64,000 nucleotides of DNA from Romanomermis culicivorax (lineage: Eukaryota; Nematoda; Enoplea; Mermithida; Mermithidae). Position numbers and translations under genes: made by a program. The stretch is from positions 62,001 to 126,000 of the forward strand of contig CAWUHX010000162.1 in NCBI GenBank assembly GCA_963922205.1, in the 5' to 3' direction. Every line of letters starts with the position of its first letter. The first letter of the stretch is position 1. Shown one piece after another: positions 21,699 to 34,300 of the stretch. The notes beneath the pieces were generated by a model. That model was not told the DNA's origin. It searched no databases and saw only the letters and a list, made by a program, of their open reading frames with translations.

Positions 21699-22225
21699 TG
21701 TAAGGAAATGCAAAATCCCCGACCCAGATGCAAGACTCAAGTAGAACACATGGAAAACAGTAAAACACACGAAAAACTAAAAACATGTAGGCGTGGCTAA
21801 GCATACGGTAAACTAAAGCATGTAGGCATGGAAGTTAAGCATAAATTAAAGGATGAAGACGTGGTAATAAAAGCATACAGTAAACGAAAGCATGTAAAGC
21901 GAAGCAACGATTGGTTAGGAAAGCAAGACAGAAGCAGACCTCCCATGACGTAAAGCCGTGGTCTAAAGAAGCAGTATAAAAGACAGAAGCATAGTGAAAT
22001 TAGTTGGGTTTTTTTGTGTGTGTTCTTTTTGAAATCCGCATGTAAAGCTTGATTCGAATAAATCGGGATGTGTTATCATCAAGGCTCAGTAAAAGCTGTC
22101 CGCAACCTTGTGTTTCAATTAAATCGTCGTTATTTCGTATCGTCATTATCGTTTTTGTCGCCCTGAGGGCCTCCTGGATTGAATAAATTGAACAAGTAAA
22201 AGTATCTTAGAAATCAGACATTACA
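21699..22225 (+). mobile_element. Probable LTR, 527 bp
   Basis: The block starts TGTAAGG and ends GACATTACA, a 5-bp inverted TG..CA end. It contains a TATA box (AGTATAAAAGAC, near 21972) and AATAAA sites after it, the usual U3-R order on the plus strand. The flanks GCCTC and AGATA do not match, so this may be the remaining LTR of a truncated element. The sequence differs from the LTRs at 9132 and 24845. Confidence 0.45.
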
Positions 22226-23218
22226 AGATAACCCCGTTTGACCAATATGTGAGTATGGTGGTCTTGAAATTGGCACCAGGACTTCTGACACCCGATTTTA
22301 CACTGTTTTCTGTATGGAATTTACACTGCCTTCTGTATGGAATACAAAAAGAGAAACCTGATTTTTATGACTGCCGTACTTGAAAAACGCGTTTGAAGTT
22401 CCTTGTTGAAAATTATCACATTATAAATTTCAAGATCATTCAAGACTATAACCAAAGAATCGATATGCAAATTGAGCATGTTGTAGTGTGTTCCCGTTGG
22501 TTTGGCACTTTCGCAATAATTTGGCAACAAGCGCATGTTGCCCACAGGCTTGGGCTTAATCGGCTTTAGTGGACCATTTTCAGGCAATTACTGTAGCCAG
22601 ATTGGCTAAATAAAAAATTTGCACATGTATTTCATTGTCTCTTATTATATTTCATCGACTGCCTTGGATCACGCCCATTGTTTTTTATTTTGTCATTCTT
22701 GTTTTCTATGTTGTCATTCATTCCGACTTGTTAGGCAGCAGGCTCACATAAGTTGTTTTATATAAGGTAAAGATTTTTTTTTAGAATTTAGAAAACCCTT
22801 TCATCCAAAATATTATTAAGTACTTACTCAAATCGAGAAGCAGAAGGTTTAGTAATTTAGGTTGCTTGTTCTTGGACAAACTTTGCTATTATGTGTTCGG
22901 TTTCTCAGACTCATCCTGAGGTCAGTATCAAGCTCAATTGTCGGTCGAAAGTCCATGCGTTAAGGTCAATCCCTGGCTATGTCTACTGCTGTTGTCAGTT
23001 TCTTTTTTGACTCATGGGCTAGCCTGATTTCGACCTGAGGAATCTTGAACCTTCATTCATTTAAAATATAACATACACACAATTTCATGATTTAACATGA
23101 GAAATCCTCAAAAAGCATTAATATCTCTTTGACTACAAAGAAAAGTAATCATCGTGATTTTTTCTCCGAGATCAAAAAATAAAAATTATCATAGCCGAAC
23201 ATTTTATCGATTCATATC
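22226..23218. other. Intergenic, no gene recognised
   Basis: Nothing supported by homology or codon structure is visible. Confidence 0.4.
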
Positions 23219-23398
23219 ATGCGCCATCCATTCTTGGGAGTGAAAAGTCCTGAAACTAACTATCGTCTTACTCCAAATCTATCGGATGAAACCCTTATAA
23301 GTGGATTTCTAGGGTCCTGGCCTGCTGGTGGAGGATGCCCTCGGTGTTTACACTGGAGTAACAAAGGGGGACGATATTTTGCACCGGTAATGTCATGA
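23219..23398 (+). CDS. Unrecognised 59-codon ORF, possibly an exon
   Basis: The frame reads from an ATG to TGA with a protein-like composition: KSPETNYRLTPNLSDETL, then a Gly/Trp/Cys segment FLGSWPAGGGCPRCLHWSN, then KGGRYFAP followed by a GTAATG that could be a splice donor. The composition is unlike the AT-rich noise around it. I do not recognise a family. It could be a scrap of a transposon or an exon of an unseen gene. Confidence 0.25.
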   Translation: MRHPFLGVKSPETNYRLTPNLSDETLISGFLGSWPAGGGCPRCLHWSNKGGRYFAPVMS

Positions 23399-24840
23399 AC
23401 TTTTTGATTTTTTATTTAAAAAATTACGTTCTCTAAGATTTCTGAGAAAAACGTCAAAAATAATTCTTTTTCACTGAAAATGCTATGCAACATATATATT
23501 GAATGTTTGGACACGAATTTTACTTCTAAACATGGAAGGAATGTGAGAACAAAAAGAATGAATTGTTCTCATTGAATATTTGGCTTCAGTCATAAACAAT
23601 CGGGTTTCTTCTGGCAAGACTGATTTGCTGCTTGAACACACGGATGTCTTCAATCTTTATCGACTTTTTTACATAAGCCTAAATGAGAAGAAATTGTCAG
23701 ATATTTATATAAGGCGCTCATATAATTCTCCGAACTGATACCTTTTTTGTTGTTTTATTTCTAGGATCCTATAACTGACAAGATCCTACATTATGTTTTG
23801 AAATACAGGCGACATTACAGAATTTCCGGAAAATACCATTTTTTTGGCTAAAAAATCCTTCAAAATGATGAAAAACTCATGTTCCTATGGTATTTATCGC
23901 AGAAAACATTAGTATTTTTGATTATCTTTTCATTCAAAAATGACAACTTTGAATCAGAAAAAGGGATTTTATTTTTTTCCGTCCAAATGGATGGGTGTCC
24001 CGAAGCTTTTTCAACCCTGCAATGATTAAAAGATCTTGAGTGCCATGATATTGCCGACGAATCCAAAAGGGTTTTAAGCCGCACTTCCCCCATTCACACT
24101 TTTAAATGTCATATGTAATGCCCAAGAATGTGCAGAGAAACCCTGTTTCAATTCAAGATTTTCCGGCATTAAGGTCTAATGACTCTGTAGGGTTGAAAGT
24201 TTTCCAGAAATGTGATACCAGTTCTTCCCTAAAGATACTGAGAATTCTGGACCTCAAATGAAATCAGCAGCTTCTAAAACCTGCCTGCTAGAAAATTTCT
24301 GAGCACGTGACTGATTGTTGGTGTTAAATTTAACTCAAAGCTGAATAATGATGAAAAGATGAGTTGAAAGGTATGATCACTGGAAAATCGATGCGTAAGA
24401 CATATTTCCTTATCATATTATTTGCCGAATGAAATCTGATTGATGCATTGCTGTAGTTTAAAACCACTGATTATTCGAATTTCCTGATTTGTGTCAATTT
24501 TGAAAGTGATCTGCAAGATGATTAAGAGCTACGCCTGAGTGAACCGACCATTTCCAAAAGTTACAACTGTAGGTCGAATTTTTTGGTCAAGTGAAACTCT
24601 TCATGTCTAATTCAGGTGTGAAGCTGTGTTTCACAAAGTTTATTCCGCAAAAGGCAAAGTGACCCCTCTGTAAAATCTTTCGGACTGTTTTGCCTCATTT
24701 GCCTCAGCCTCTAAAACTGCATCATACAGCGGGTATAATTCTGATGTAACAACTATAAAACTATTTTAAATATCCGATTTATATGCTTAATTATCTTTTG
24801 AGTTATGGCAGACATGGTCGAACTTCTCAAAAAGTATGTC
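23399..24840. other. Intergenic, no gene recognised
   Basis: AT-rich, without recognisable coding or element ends up to the target duplication of the solo LTR. Confidence 0.4.
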
Positions 24841-24844
24841 TAAA

Positions 24845-25438
24845 TGTTCAAGTGTGTTTCCACCCATTTTTCAGGATTTTCAAATAGTTTTGTCAATTTT
24901 GTAAAAACGCCCGCAGGTACAAATGTGCGACTATGCCCGACCTGGCCCAGCGCAACAGTTACTGTAGAAGATGGTTTTTTGGAATTAGTCAGTGTATATT
25001 ATTGATTATTCTCGTGCGCCTTGCCTTTATATTGTAACTAGTATTTCGCCCATGCATAACTCGCCTTGCTTTTATATTGGTAAGACGTCATGTTTTTTGG
25101 AAGGGCCGATTTATAGGTAAGTTGTATAAATAAATGTTTAGTTAGGAAAGTGTTTTATTTGTGTTCAAAAAGTGTGTCACCTTGTCTGACTAGTTTTAGT
25201 CAGGCATTTCTTGGGAATGTAGTATTCTGTTCTTGACTTCTCCCCCCTGAGTGAGGAGTCATTCCAAGGTTTAGGGCAGCGGCAGGGAAGCACTGGCATT
25301 AAGGTCGATCCCTGGCTATCTCTCCTGCATAATAATTCCCCTTGCCGATTTTACCCTTCTTCCTCCGACCGGACGGATCAAGGAGGCAAGAAATCAGTCA
25401 GAGCCGCCCCAAACGCCCATCCATTTTCAAATACAACA
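24845..25438 (+). mobile_element. Solo gypsy LTR, 594 bp, with TAAA target duplication
   Basis: The LTR starts TGTTCAAGTGTG and ends CAAATACAACA, and is homologous along its full length to the gypsy LTR at 12133-12713 in the other orientation. It is flanked by TAAA at 24841-24844 and 25439-25442, a perfect 4-bp duplication, so its limits are firm. Confidence 0.8.
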
Positions 25439-25442
25439 TAAA

Positions 25443-27889
25443 TAAGTTGCCATATTACAAAGTACTGCTCATCAGACCTTACCATCCAGCTCGAATGGGA
25501 TTCGTCAATCACCCGCAAAGACGAATGGTTTGTTGGTTTCAAATGTATGGAAAGTTTTCGCCTGTATGGAGAATCAGGTGCGATAGATTTCTAAATGCAA
25601 AAAAATCTGTAAGAATGAAAATCGTTTCATGAAAGCAGAAATTCTGCAGGAAAATATGATAATCCATGTTCTGATACTTAATGTCCAAATGATCGACATT
25701 TTCCAACATTTCCAGCAGCCTGCATCAGAGGTTCCCAGGGTCAGATTTTTCAGGTAGGGTTCACTTAACATGTCATTTTGTCCCCATTTGTCCTGTCTCA
25801 CTTAACATGTCATTTTGTCCTTAAAATCGACCACTGATCGATTTTAAGGACTTCAAGTAGAGGTTACTCCTCTTCATGGGGCACTCTGGTCTTCATCAAT
25901 TGCATCATCTAAAATGTGCACTGGTTTGTTAATTCCGAGTTGCTAAATCACTTAATCTAACAGCTAGGAAGCAGCTATCAGTAACTAACAGTATCACAAC
26001 TAAAAAGGCATCCTTGAAGTGTATCTACCAACATCTTTCACTATGGAAATTAGGTGTAACTTTACATTAAAAAGTAAGTGTAAAATTGACAGGTGTAAAG
26101 TATAATAGTATAATCTGTATTACTGATAACAACATTTATTCAGGTAGTTAATTACCATATTCATTTTGATGAGAAGCGCCATGTAATATATTGCACACCC
26201 CTTGATATAAATTGGATTAAAAAAATAACAAGTGTCATGATTGAAGATGTCTATTAATTAAACAGAATGGGCTCATGCAGTCAGAAAAGTCGATTTCAAC
26301 AATTTTTCTCAATGATTATGATCTCAAAGAAGAATATGATAAAAATTTGATTAATTTGTATTCTGATTTAAACAATATGTGCAGGTTTGAAATTCCATGA
26401 AACAATTGAAATTAAAGTATGATATGATGAAGTGAAAAATTTTAATAAGCAGCACCCCTGAATGGCACCAAACAATGAAATACTGTTCATTGGAATAATT
26501 ATAGCAAAGCCATTACAACTTGATTTATTTTCGTGTTAAATAACAGTATGAATGTCAAATGTCCAAATCCAGGGACTAATATTCTTCAAAAGCTCAACTT
26601 ATGTCTCCTGATCACAACTACAATTTCATTAAAGAATTTCTGTTTAGTGGTTCCCATAGATAAATAATCAGAATTGGTTATCCTACACATCCATGTTCAT
26701 TAGTTTTGTACATATGACAGTCAGAAAATTTTATTAAATATCAACAAATTATTCTATTCTCCCTCTGCCAGAGATGACACCAATTCAATCCATTGTTTCA
26801 AAAATGTCACCAATGCAAAAAGAGAAATTTTGAGAGTACATCAATCTGTTTGTTTCATCATATTGTATCATATATTCATATCTCCAGCCATCTTCTCTTT
26901 CAAGAGATGCTCATGAGAATAGATCATTTGTTCTAAATTTCATATATTTAAATGTTATAGTGCATTTGATAGCCAAGAGCCCTTCGAGTAATGCTACAGT
27001 TTTTCTTTTGTTTCTAAGCTATTTTTACTCCAAAGTTTGCACAAGTTTGATCTACAGTGATAAGTTCATCTATGCCAAATCTCAGCATTGAGGAAAACAC
27101 TTAAGTAGACAGCTGTAAGGTACACAACATTGTCCATAATAAGTCTTGATATTTGTCCTTATCTGCTACAGTTCCTGAGATCATATGCAAGTAAAATTTA
27201 GCACATTTATAGAAAATTTAAGTTCAAATAACACTTATCGGAAAAAAATAGTGCAATATCGGTCAGGTTGATGGGGGTGCGGATTGTACTGTAACAGGTC
27301 TTAATTCAGGAAAAATAAATTCGACTGGGAAAAATCTGTGAGCTTAGTTATGTAGCATATAAGAAGGAGATGATATGAACACACTTACATAAGCATTATT
27401 TTTTCCCAACCTGCTGTCACGAAAGAAATCCAGCTTTTTTGTGGTATATTAACCATTCATATGAAAATTTCTCATTTGAAAATTACTTTCCAGGTTTGTG
27501 CAGTACAATGAACCTTCCAGAGCTCAGAAAAACATGTTGGGGATGTACTTATGGTAGTAGTAATCCAACATCTATGCAAAATCGGTGAATCGACAAAGTT
27601 ACGATTCGACCAAAAAGAGAAAGTTTTATCATTCTCGTACTTTTGGTGTGTCGTGGGCGAGTCCCGTCTGCGTCCGTTTCTATTATATTATTCTTTTTAC
27701 GCCCAATAAAGGAAAGCGTCAACAGCCCGACACCCAAACTTGAATAATATTATTATTATTGTTTATTATTTTATTATTGCATTACTTGTGCAGTAAGCGG
27801 AGGTGGGAGCCCCCTTACACGGGATCCAAAGCCAAGGTAAAGCCCCAGCTCCTTTAGATATTATTGTAGTGGGTTCTGTGTACTTGTGT
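25443..27889. other. Intergenic, no gene recognised
   Basis: The region is AT-rich. A short (ATT)n microsatellite lies at about 27745-27780. An inverted AATAAA (TTTATT at about 27763) could serve the minus-strand M16 gene, but nearer sites exist. No gene is supported. Confidence 0.4.
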
Positions 27890-28140
27890 AATCCTTTAGG
27901 AGGCATCTGGGGAGACCCTGAGTGCCCTTCTATTGCAAGAGTTAGAGTTTCCAGTTACTTATTAGTGACTGAAGGTTGTGTTTATTTCTGCTTAAGGACT
28001 TTTGCACTGTGTTTAGTTGATTACTAATAGGAAGCTCCTTTGAGGGACCTACAGTAGTTGGTTGAATACAAGCCAATAGGACTTGAGTTATATTGCTGAC
28101 GTCTTTTGACCTAAGCAGAGAAGTAAACATAACAAACGTA
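27890..28140. repeat. Dispersed repeat with a second copy at 40190-40440
   Basis: Shared blocks in the same order include CCAGTTACT, GTAACTGAAGG/AGTGACTGAAGG, TTTACTTAAGAACT/CTGCTTAAGGACT, GGGAGCTCC/GGAAGCTCC and ATTGCTGACGTC. The two copies lie just beyond the 3' end of the M16 gene and in its first intron. The class is unknown. Confidence 0.45.
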
Positions 28141-28234
28141 GAACCATAAATATTAGCTATTAGATTCTGGAAAAGTTGATCAATATTACTGATGGGATAC
28201 AAAACCGTAAATATCTGTGCTGTTTACATAGCTG

Positions 28235-28318
28235 GGTCTCAAATTCTTTTTTGGAATAATCTTCCCAACTCGGTGGAAGATGCAAAGGCTGCAAGGTCAA
28301 TAACTTCAGTTCAAACAT
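28235..28318 (+). pseudogene. Relic of a non-LTR retrotransposon C-terminus
   Basis: The frame reads ILFWNNLPNSVEDAKAA and RSITSVQTF, the conserved end (WNxLPxxVVxAxSxxSFK) of the ORF2 of CR1/Jockey-like LINEs. Only about 28 codons remain. It ends 10 nt from the stop codon of the oppositely oriented M16 gene. Confidence 0.6.
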
Positions 28319-28327
28319 TCATATTTC

Positions 28328-31300
28328 TCATGAATTCACTATTCTTTTGCTCACTTTAATAAAGTCTATCAACTCCTGTTGTCTAATTCTTGCCGTTTCT
28401 TCTGCCAACACTTGATCTGCAAAAGTGAACAATTAAATCAAGATCAAATTTCAAAAAATCCATAAAATTTACGTTGACTCAATGCACGTTTTCTTAGGAT
28501 TGACGGCCACAGGTTGTTGGAAACGTGTTCTTGCAAGGTTGCCTCTTTCTTGTAATATTTCTTCATCTTCAAAGCTTTCAGTTTATTGAATTGAGTATAT
28601 TTCATCTGCGGCAGATGTTCCTGAAAATGCGTTCTATGGTGATTCGTTTGTCTATCAAACATTACAGTGGATTCTTTGAAATGATTGGTGTAACAACAAT
28701 GAAAAAAGTAAGTTGAAATTGATATACAATTTTCATGCAATAAAAAGCTTGATACTGTAGAAAAATGTTGATTTTCAGAATATGGACACCGACTCCAAAT
28801 TCACATAAGAAATTTTCGTGATTATTCCACAAAATCTACAGGGGCCGGTTTCATGAAAGAGACTTAAGCTCCAGCTGAGCTGCAGCTTAACGACAATGGT
28901 ATAACATGTAGTGTTAAGCTACAGCTCAAGCTGCAGCTCAGCTAGAGCTTGAGTCTGTTTGATGAAACCGGCTCCAGGTAATTAGTGCGACTGTTTCACA
29001 ACATTCAATGATACAATGAATCACAAATAAGGAGTACTAGCCCCCAATAGGAGCAAATGTTGACCGTGGCATTATCAGCACCTATTCACAACAAGCATCA
29101 TTTATCCACCAAATTCTGTTATTGTAATGGCTATAAATAATAAACTGTGATGCTGTCTATTGTTCTACATTTGGCAAATATGAGGAAGTGAGCCACTCGT
29201 TCTACCCTTGAAAGATCTCACTTTTAGTAGACATCGAGTGTACAAAGTTTCCCATTCTTACGTGCAGCCTAGATGGAAGCAGTTGGCAAAATTCTGCATG
29301 CTATTGCAAACTAGTTTCTCATATTGCATTAACTAGGAAAATTAGGTTATACTTTGTCGAGCAGCATAATTTGAAAATATCGGGTCCAGGTCCTGAATTT
29401 TGAGAATATTTTGTCCACGTCTGGGTCTAGCAAAATGATTGGATAATTTCAGGTCTGGTTCGTACATGATACATCTCTAATACTTTGATGGAATGTCGTG
29501 TTTGGTCCCTGTAGAACTGTTACACTGTATGGGTAGAATCCTCCTTTGAGTGACCTCACTTTTGTAAGTCACATGAAAGCAATTAACGGGACTTTTGTAC
29601 TGATGGATTAGTGAGTAATGAGATGGTGTAGTCAGTGAAGTCTCTGTGGTATTGTAATGTGACTGCGTACTGTAATGGGGCGACATGATGCGCAAAGATG
29701 GCATAATAAATGTGCTGGGATGCAGCCGAAAATTCCTAGATATCGTGGATTTTTGTTTACCTTTGTAACATAGTCAATGTGGGCTTCTATTTTAGACTGC
29801 ATGATTTGAGGACCATATGGTCCCAAAACAAAGAGAAATATCCAGGCAATGTCTTGATCTTTAACGCAAAACCACGTTTGACGATCCACTGAAAAATCAC
29901 ATGCCAGACATTATCGTGTCTAATCGAAGTACATTATTAATATGAGGATGTTTTTCTTTATAATTTAATCCTCAATTCTGCATACATTAGTATCAAAAGT
30001 ACTCACATTCCAGATTGGGAATAGTTAAATTTTCCAGAAGAAATTCGAGGAAGTACAATATCGCCTCATCCCGTAGATGCGATTTTGTTAGGTTGAGTTG
30101 GAAACTCACAAATACAGCAGTTCTCCGATCATCTTCGTCCATGTCAGCCTCTAGATGATAGTCCGAGCCTTAAACACAACACATTACATTTGACAAATGT
30201 ACTGAGGAATATTTTGATAAAAGGCATATTTCGAGCTGTCATGTTCGAACATTCATACTAATCAAATGTAGAACTATTCGATAATTAAAACTATGATTGT
30301 TCCTTTCGAAAGCAGTAATTCCACATTTGAGATGTTCAAAATTTTAGAAATCCCTACAAAGAAAGAGGTCTTGCAGGAAAAATTTGCCAAAAGTTGCATC
30401 CAGCTGCCGAACAGAAGGAAGCTTGATGTACCTATTTCTGAAATGCTTAAATCATGCGGAGTGCACCTCAATGACCCAATGGGGTCGATGTCCATGAATG
30501 TGTGCCTTGCTTGCTGGTGATCCATAACCGACAAGTTGCAGAATAGTTGGGAGCACCAACTGTTAGTTGTACAGAGCAAAGAAAAGACAAACTGAAATTA
30601 TTAATATGACTGATCAAGGCAAATTGGAGCTCACCATCTGGTAATATTGTCGTTGGATTAGGCAAGATATTGCAGCCGAGCGGCCTTCTTCCATACCTTT
30701 TTGGCAATATATGTGTTGTAACATTGTACAACTTCAAAGCGTCCTGTGGAAAAATCCTGAACTGTATTAAACGTTATGGAATGAATTTCGGCACTAGCTG
30801 ATCAACTAGAGAACACAGCTTTTCTCCCAGCCAAAATCAAGAAATATAGATTATACCTCTTTAGAAATGTCTCCATATATTAAACTTTCCACATGGCATC
30901 CAGTGTTCATATGTTTTCTGGCTTTTTCCACATCTTCCAAATTTATTCCTGTTGATTAAGCAACGAATTCTGATTAGTTTGTTTAGTTAGTTGTAATTAT
31001 ACCTGTATGATATATGTGACCAAAAAAAGTTAGAAAATTACAAGTTGATCACAAATAATGCTATCATGGAGATTAACATATTTTCTATGCTTTTTATCAA
31101 AATAATAGTTAACCCATGAAACTTGCCATAGAAAAAGCAGGTGTAAAAGCAAACACATGTCTAGCATACACATGAATGTACCTGTGTATGCCATCTTTAT
31201 AATCCTATGGCTTCTGTCAAGGCGTCAAAAATGACAGTTACCTATTAAACAACACAACACCTTTTAATGTCCTTAAATTTTTCTCCAAAATTTGGAGACC

Positions 31301-34300
31301 AAAAACTTTTACCATAATTTCTATATCAAAATGGAATACAGCATGCCAAGGCTTTAGTTTGATCTTCACCTGCACCTACCACACTTTCTACAAATGTCAT
31401 GGATTCCACATATTAAAGCCCGAATCATGATTTCTAGATTCCTGTTATCACCTCGATGGCTTTTGATGTGTTTGCATGTGCACATCACGCTGGAGCATGC
31501 GCCTGTTATTTTTCAATTATCGGACATGTAAATTTGCACACTTTTGTTTGTTATTTTTGGTCTATCTGCAGACCTATGTAAATTTACGTTTGTATGATTT
31601 TTCGTGTATAAATAGTTGGGCCTTTGGAAAACTATTCATATGTCCAATTCATCTGTTTTCATCTTCTTTTCCTCCTTTCTCTCCAATCTTTGTATATGAA
31701 TAAATTATGGTTATCGGCCAGCCAGTGTAAAAGGTACCTCAGCGACCCTGTATCTGTAGGCCCCCAGTAGAGGATAAACCAACTGACCCACATGACAGGC
31801 ATATTTTCTATACCCCATAAATCAACCTCTATAACTACTACACTGTTGCCCCAAGAAAGAAAGATGTTGTAACACAACATTTTTCCCTCAAGGCTAATGT
31901 TTGTCTCGGTCCTCAGATTCACAATTTGTCCCCTTCATTTCATTTCACTCATTTCCAATCCTGTTTCGAATGACAGTCCTGCACTTGACACTGGTCTACA
32001 GTGGACAACTCCCTCACCACTCAGGGAGCCTTCAAATTTGCGAAGTTTTGTGCAAGACTTCAGCAGGCTGGCCCTGAAATGGCATGTCCATGGACCCTCA
32101 TGCTATAGAACATAGAATTAAAACATCAACATATATTGCCTGATATAACTAATATCAAGCATACTAATCTTTTGTGGGCGTCTGATATTGAAAAAAAGAT
32201 GCAATAAAGATTACCTGGTATAATATCCCGAAAATCTTCATCCCAAATGTCGAAATCTGGATTTATTGTTGACCATTGCTTAACGGTTTCTTGGAATATG
32301 GTGTTTGCTGTCAACATCATCGTTTCCTTTTCATAATCCAGATAAGTACCAATAATTTTATCGTTCAGAAGGATCGATAAACATTTTTGTGCAAGAAAAC
32401 TGACATTCTCGACTTTTCCATGCATTTGGAGAAGGAAAGCATTGCCAAATTGCTCCAATTCTACTGTAAAATCTGATGATGAATACTCCGACAGCATCTC
32501 ATTCATTGTTCTGACCAATAAATTGGTAATAATGAAATTCCGTGAGGAATTCATAATATGAATGTCATTCAAAATTTTCATTCTAAATGATACTTCTGCC
32601 GAACCTGATCCTTCTTCTGCAAACCAAATTCTGTGAAAATGGTCTTCGAATATAATTTCTGGAATCTGATACCAATCATTCCGATCGAATGTCAGTTTAT
32701 TCTCTTTGTCATCTTCATGCATTTCGTTTGCAAAGTCCAAGGGTTTTGGAATTTCGGTCTTATCATCAGTGCCATTCAAATTTTCCAGTTTCTCGATGAG
32801 GTTTTTGCTCAATTTATCAGCTTTGTATTTGATCTGGGTAGTTTTGTCGAATTCACTTCCTATAATGGCAAGGTTAAAAATAGTTAAATGTATGTACTAA
32901 AAAAGACCTGTAATTCAATTTAGGTTGAATCTTGTGAAAGTTACTTTTTCCTATAAGATTTTAAATGATTTAAGAGCCCTATATTCAGCAGACTATCCTA
33001 ATCAATGTTAAGATGGCCAATGCTATGAAAATGAATTTGAGATTCGACTTTTAATGTATCGGCATCCTACTCTATTCAGATTTAATCTATTATTTTATGA
33101 TTCCCTCCTCTATCCTTAAATTCAGTATCTAAAAAATTTATTCAACAAAATTTTATTCTCCAGGTGGACTGTCAAACTTGTCAAGAAGTGGTGTTGGTTT
33201 AATGCCTAGAGCTTCACCCACCAGTTGCGCAGTCGATTATGTCCTGGGTCAAACACACTCAAATACATGTCTCGAGAAAGACTGCAAAAAAATTCTATGA
33301 TGTCCATCTATTGAAGGTGAGATCATTTCATTTTTTTTTTGTTTGAGTGGTTACTTTCAGCAGACTGAATGATAAACAGCAGGGAAATGAAAACATTTCC
33401 ATTTATGTTTCTGAAGACATTTGAGTGATACCTGTGGACTGATGTCTCATCTGCTATACACTCTGATGGGAAAGCTCCTCAACTTGAAACGTATTTTTCC
33501 ACTAAGTTGACTGTTTTCTGATAGGTGACACAGTTGAACAGTGGATCCAAAATTGAAAGTTCTCATATTACACATGTATCCAAGCAGGTAAGATCAGAAA
33601 AGGTGTATATGTAAGGCTCCATTACATTGCTTGGAATCATGTTGAACAAAAATCATCACTCATTAGCAGCTGTGTTATTCATACTAGTATGATTATATAA
33701 TTTGAAAATAGTTCACATACCTGAGTTCATTCTGATCATTGCGACTTGCATGTTTCCAGGATTTAGGAAACTCAACAGGTATTCCAGGCTCTGCTTGTCC
33801 CATTCAGGTTCGAGTATATATTTTTCTATATCGATTTTTTCTAATGGCGGATTAAAATACTGGCCTTCTTCGAATATCCTGTCGAATTGAGCTGACATTG
33901 ACACGGTTGCCTAAATATTAATGTTGGAAGATGAGAAAAATGAAGAGAGAACTATGTCTGGATTGGTTTTGAAGCAGGTGAAAATGATGTGCTTTCCAGA
34001 TTGATAGTCGTTATAGTTTTCTAGTGAGTGATGTAAAATTGTTAAATTTAGATTCTCTTTAATGGAAATCTATAGTGTAAAATTCCTGGCAACTCTTGAA
34101 TTCAGAAGTTATTTGAAACTCCATTTTGACACCAAGTATTGCATTGCCATCTGCCGTTTTATTGTTAAGGAATATGACACAAAATAAAAATTTGAAAATG
34201 AATTTTTGAAGTTTTTATGAGAAATCTTGAAAAATCTGTTTACCTATCATAGTCCCCACATAAATTAATTTCCCTTTTTTTAGTACCCTTCCACGAAAAT

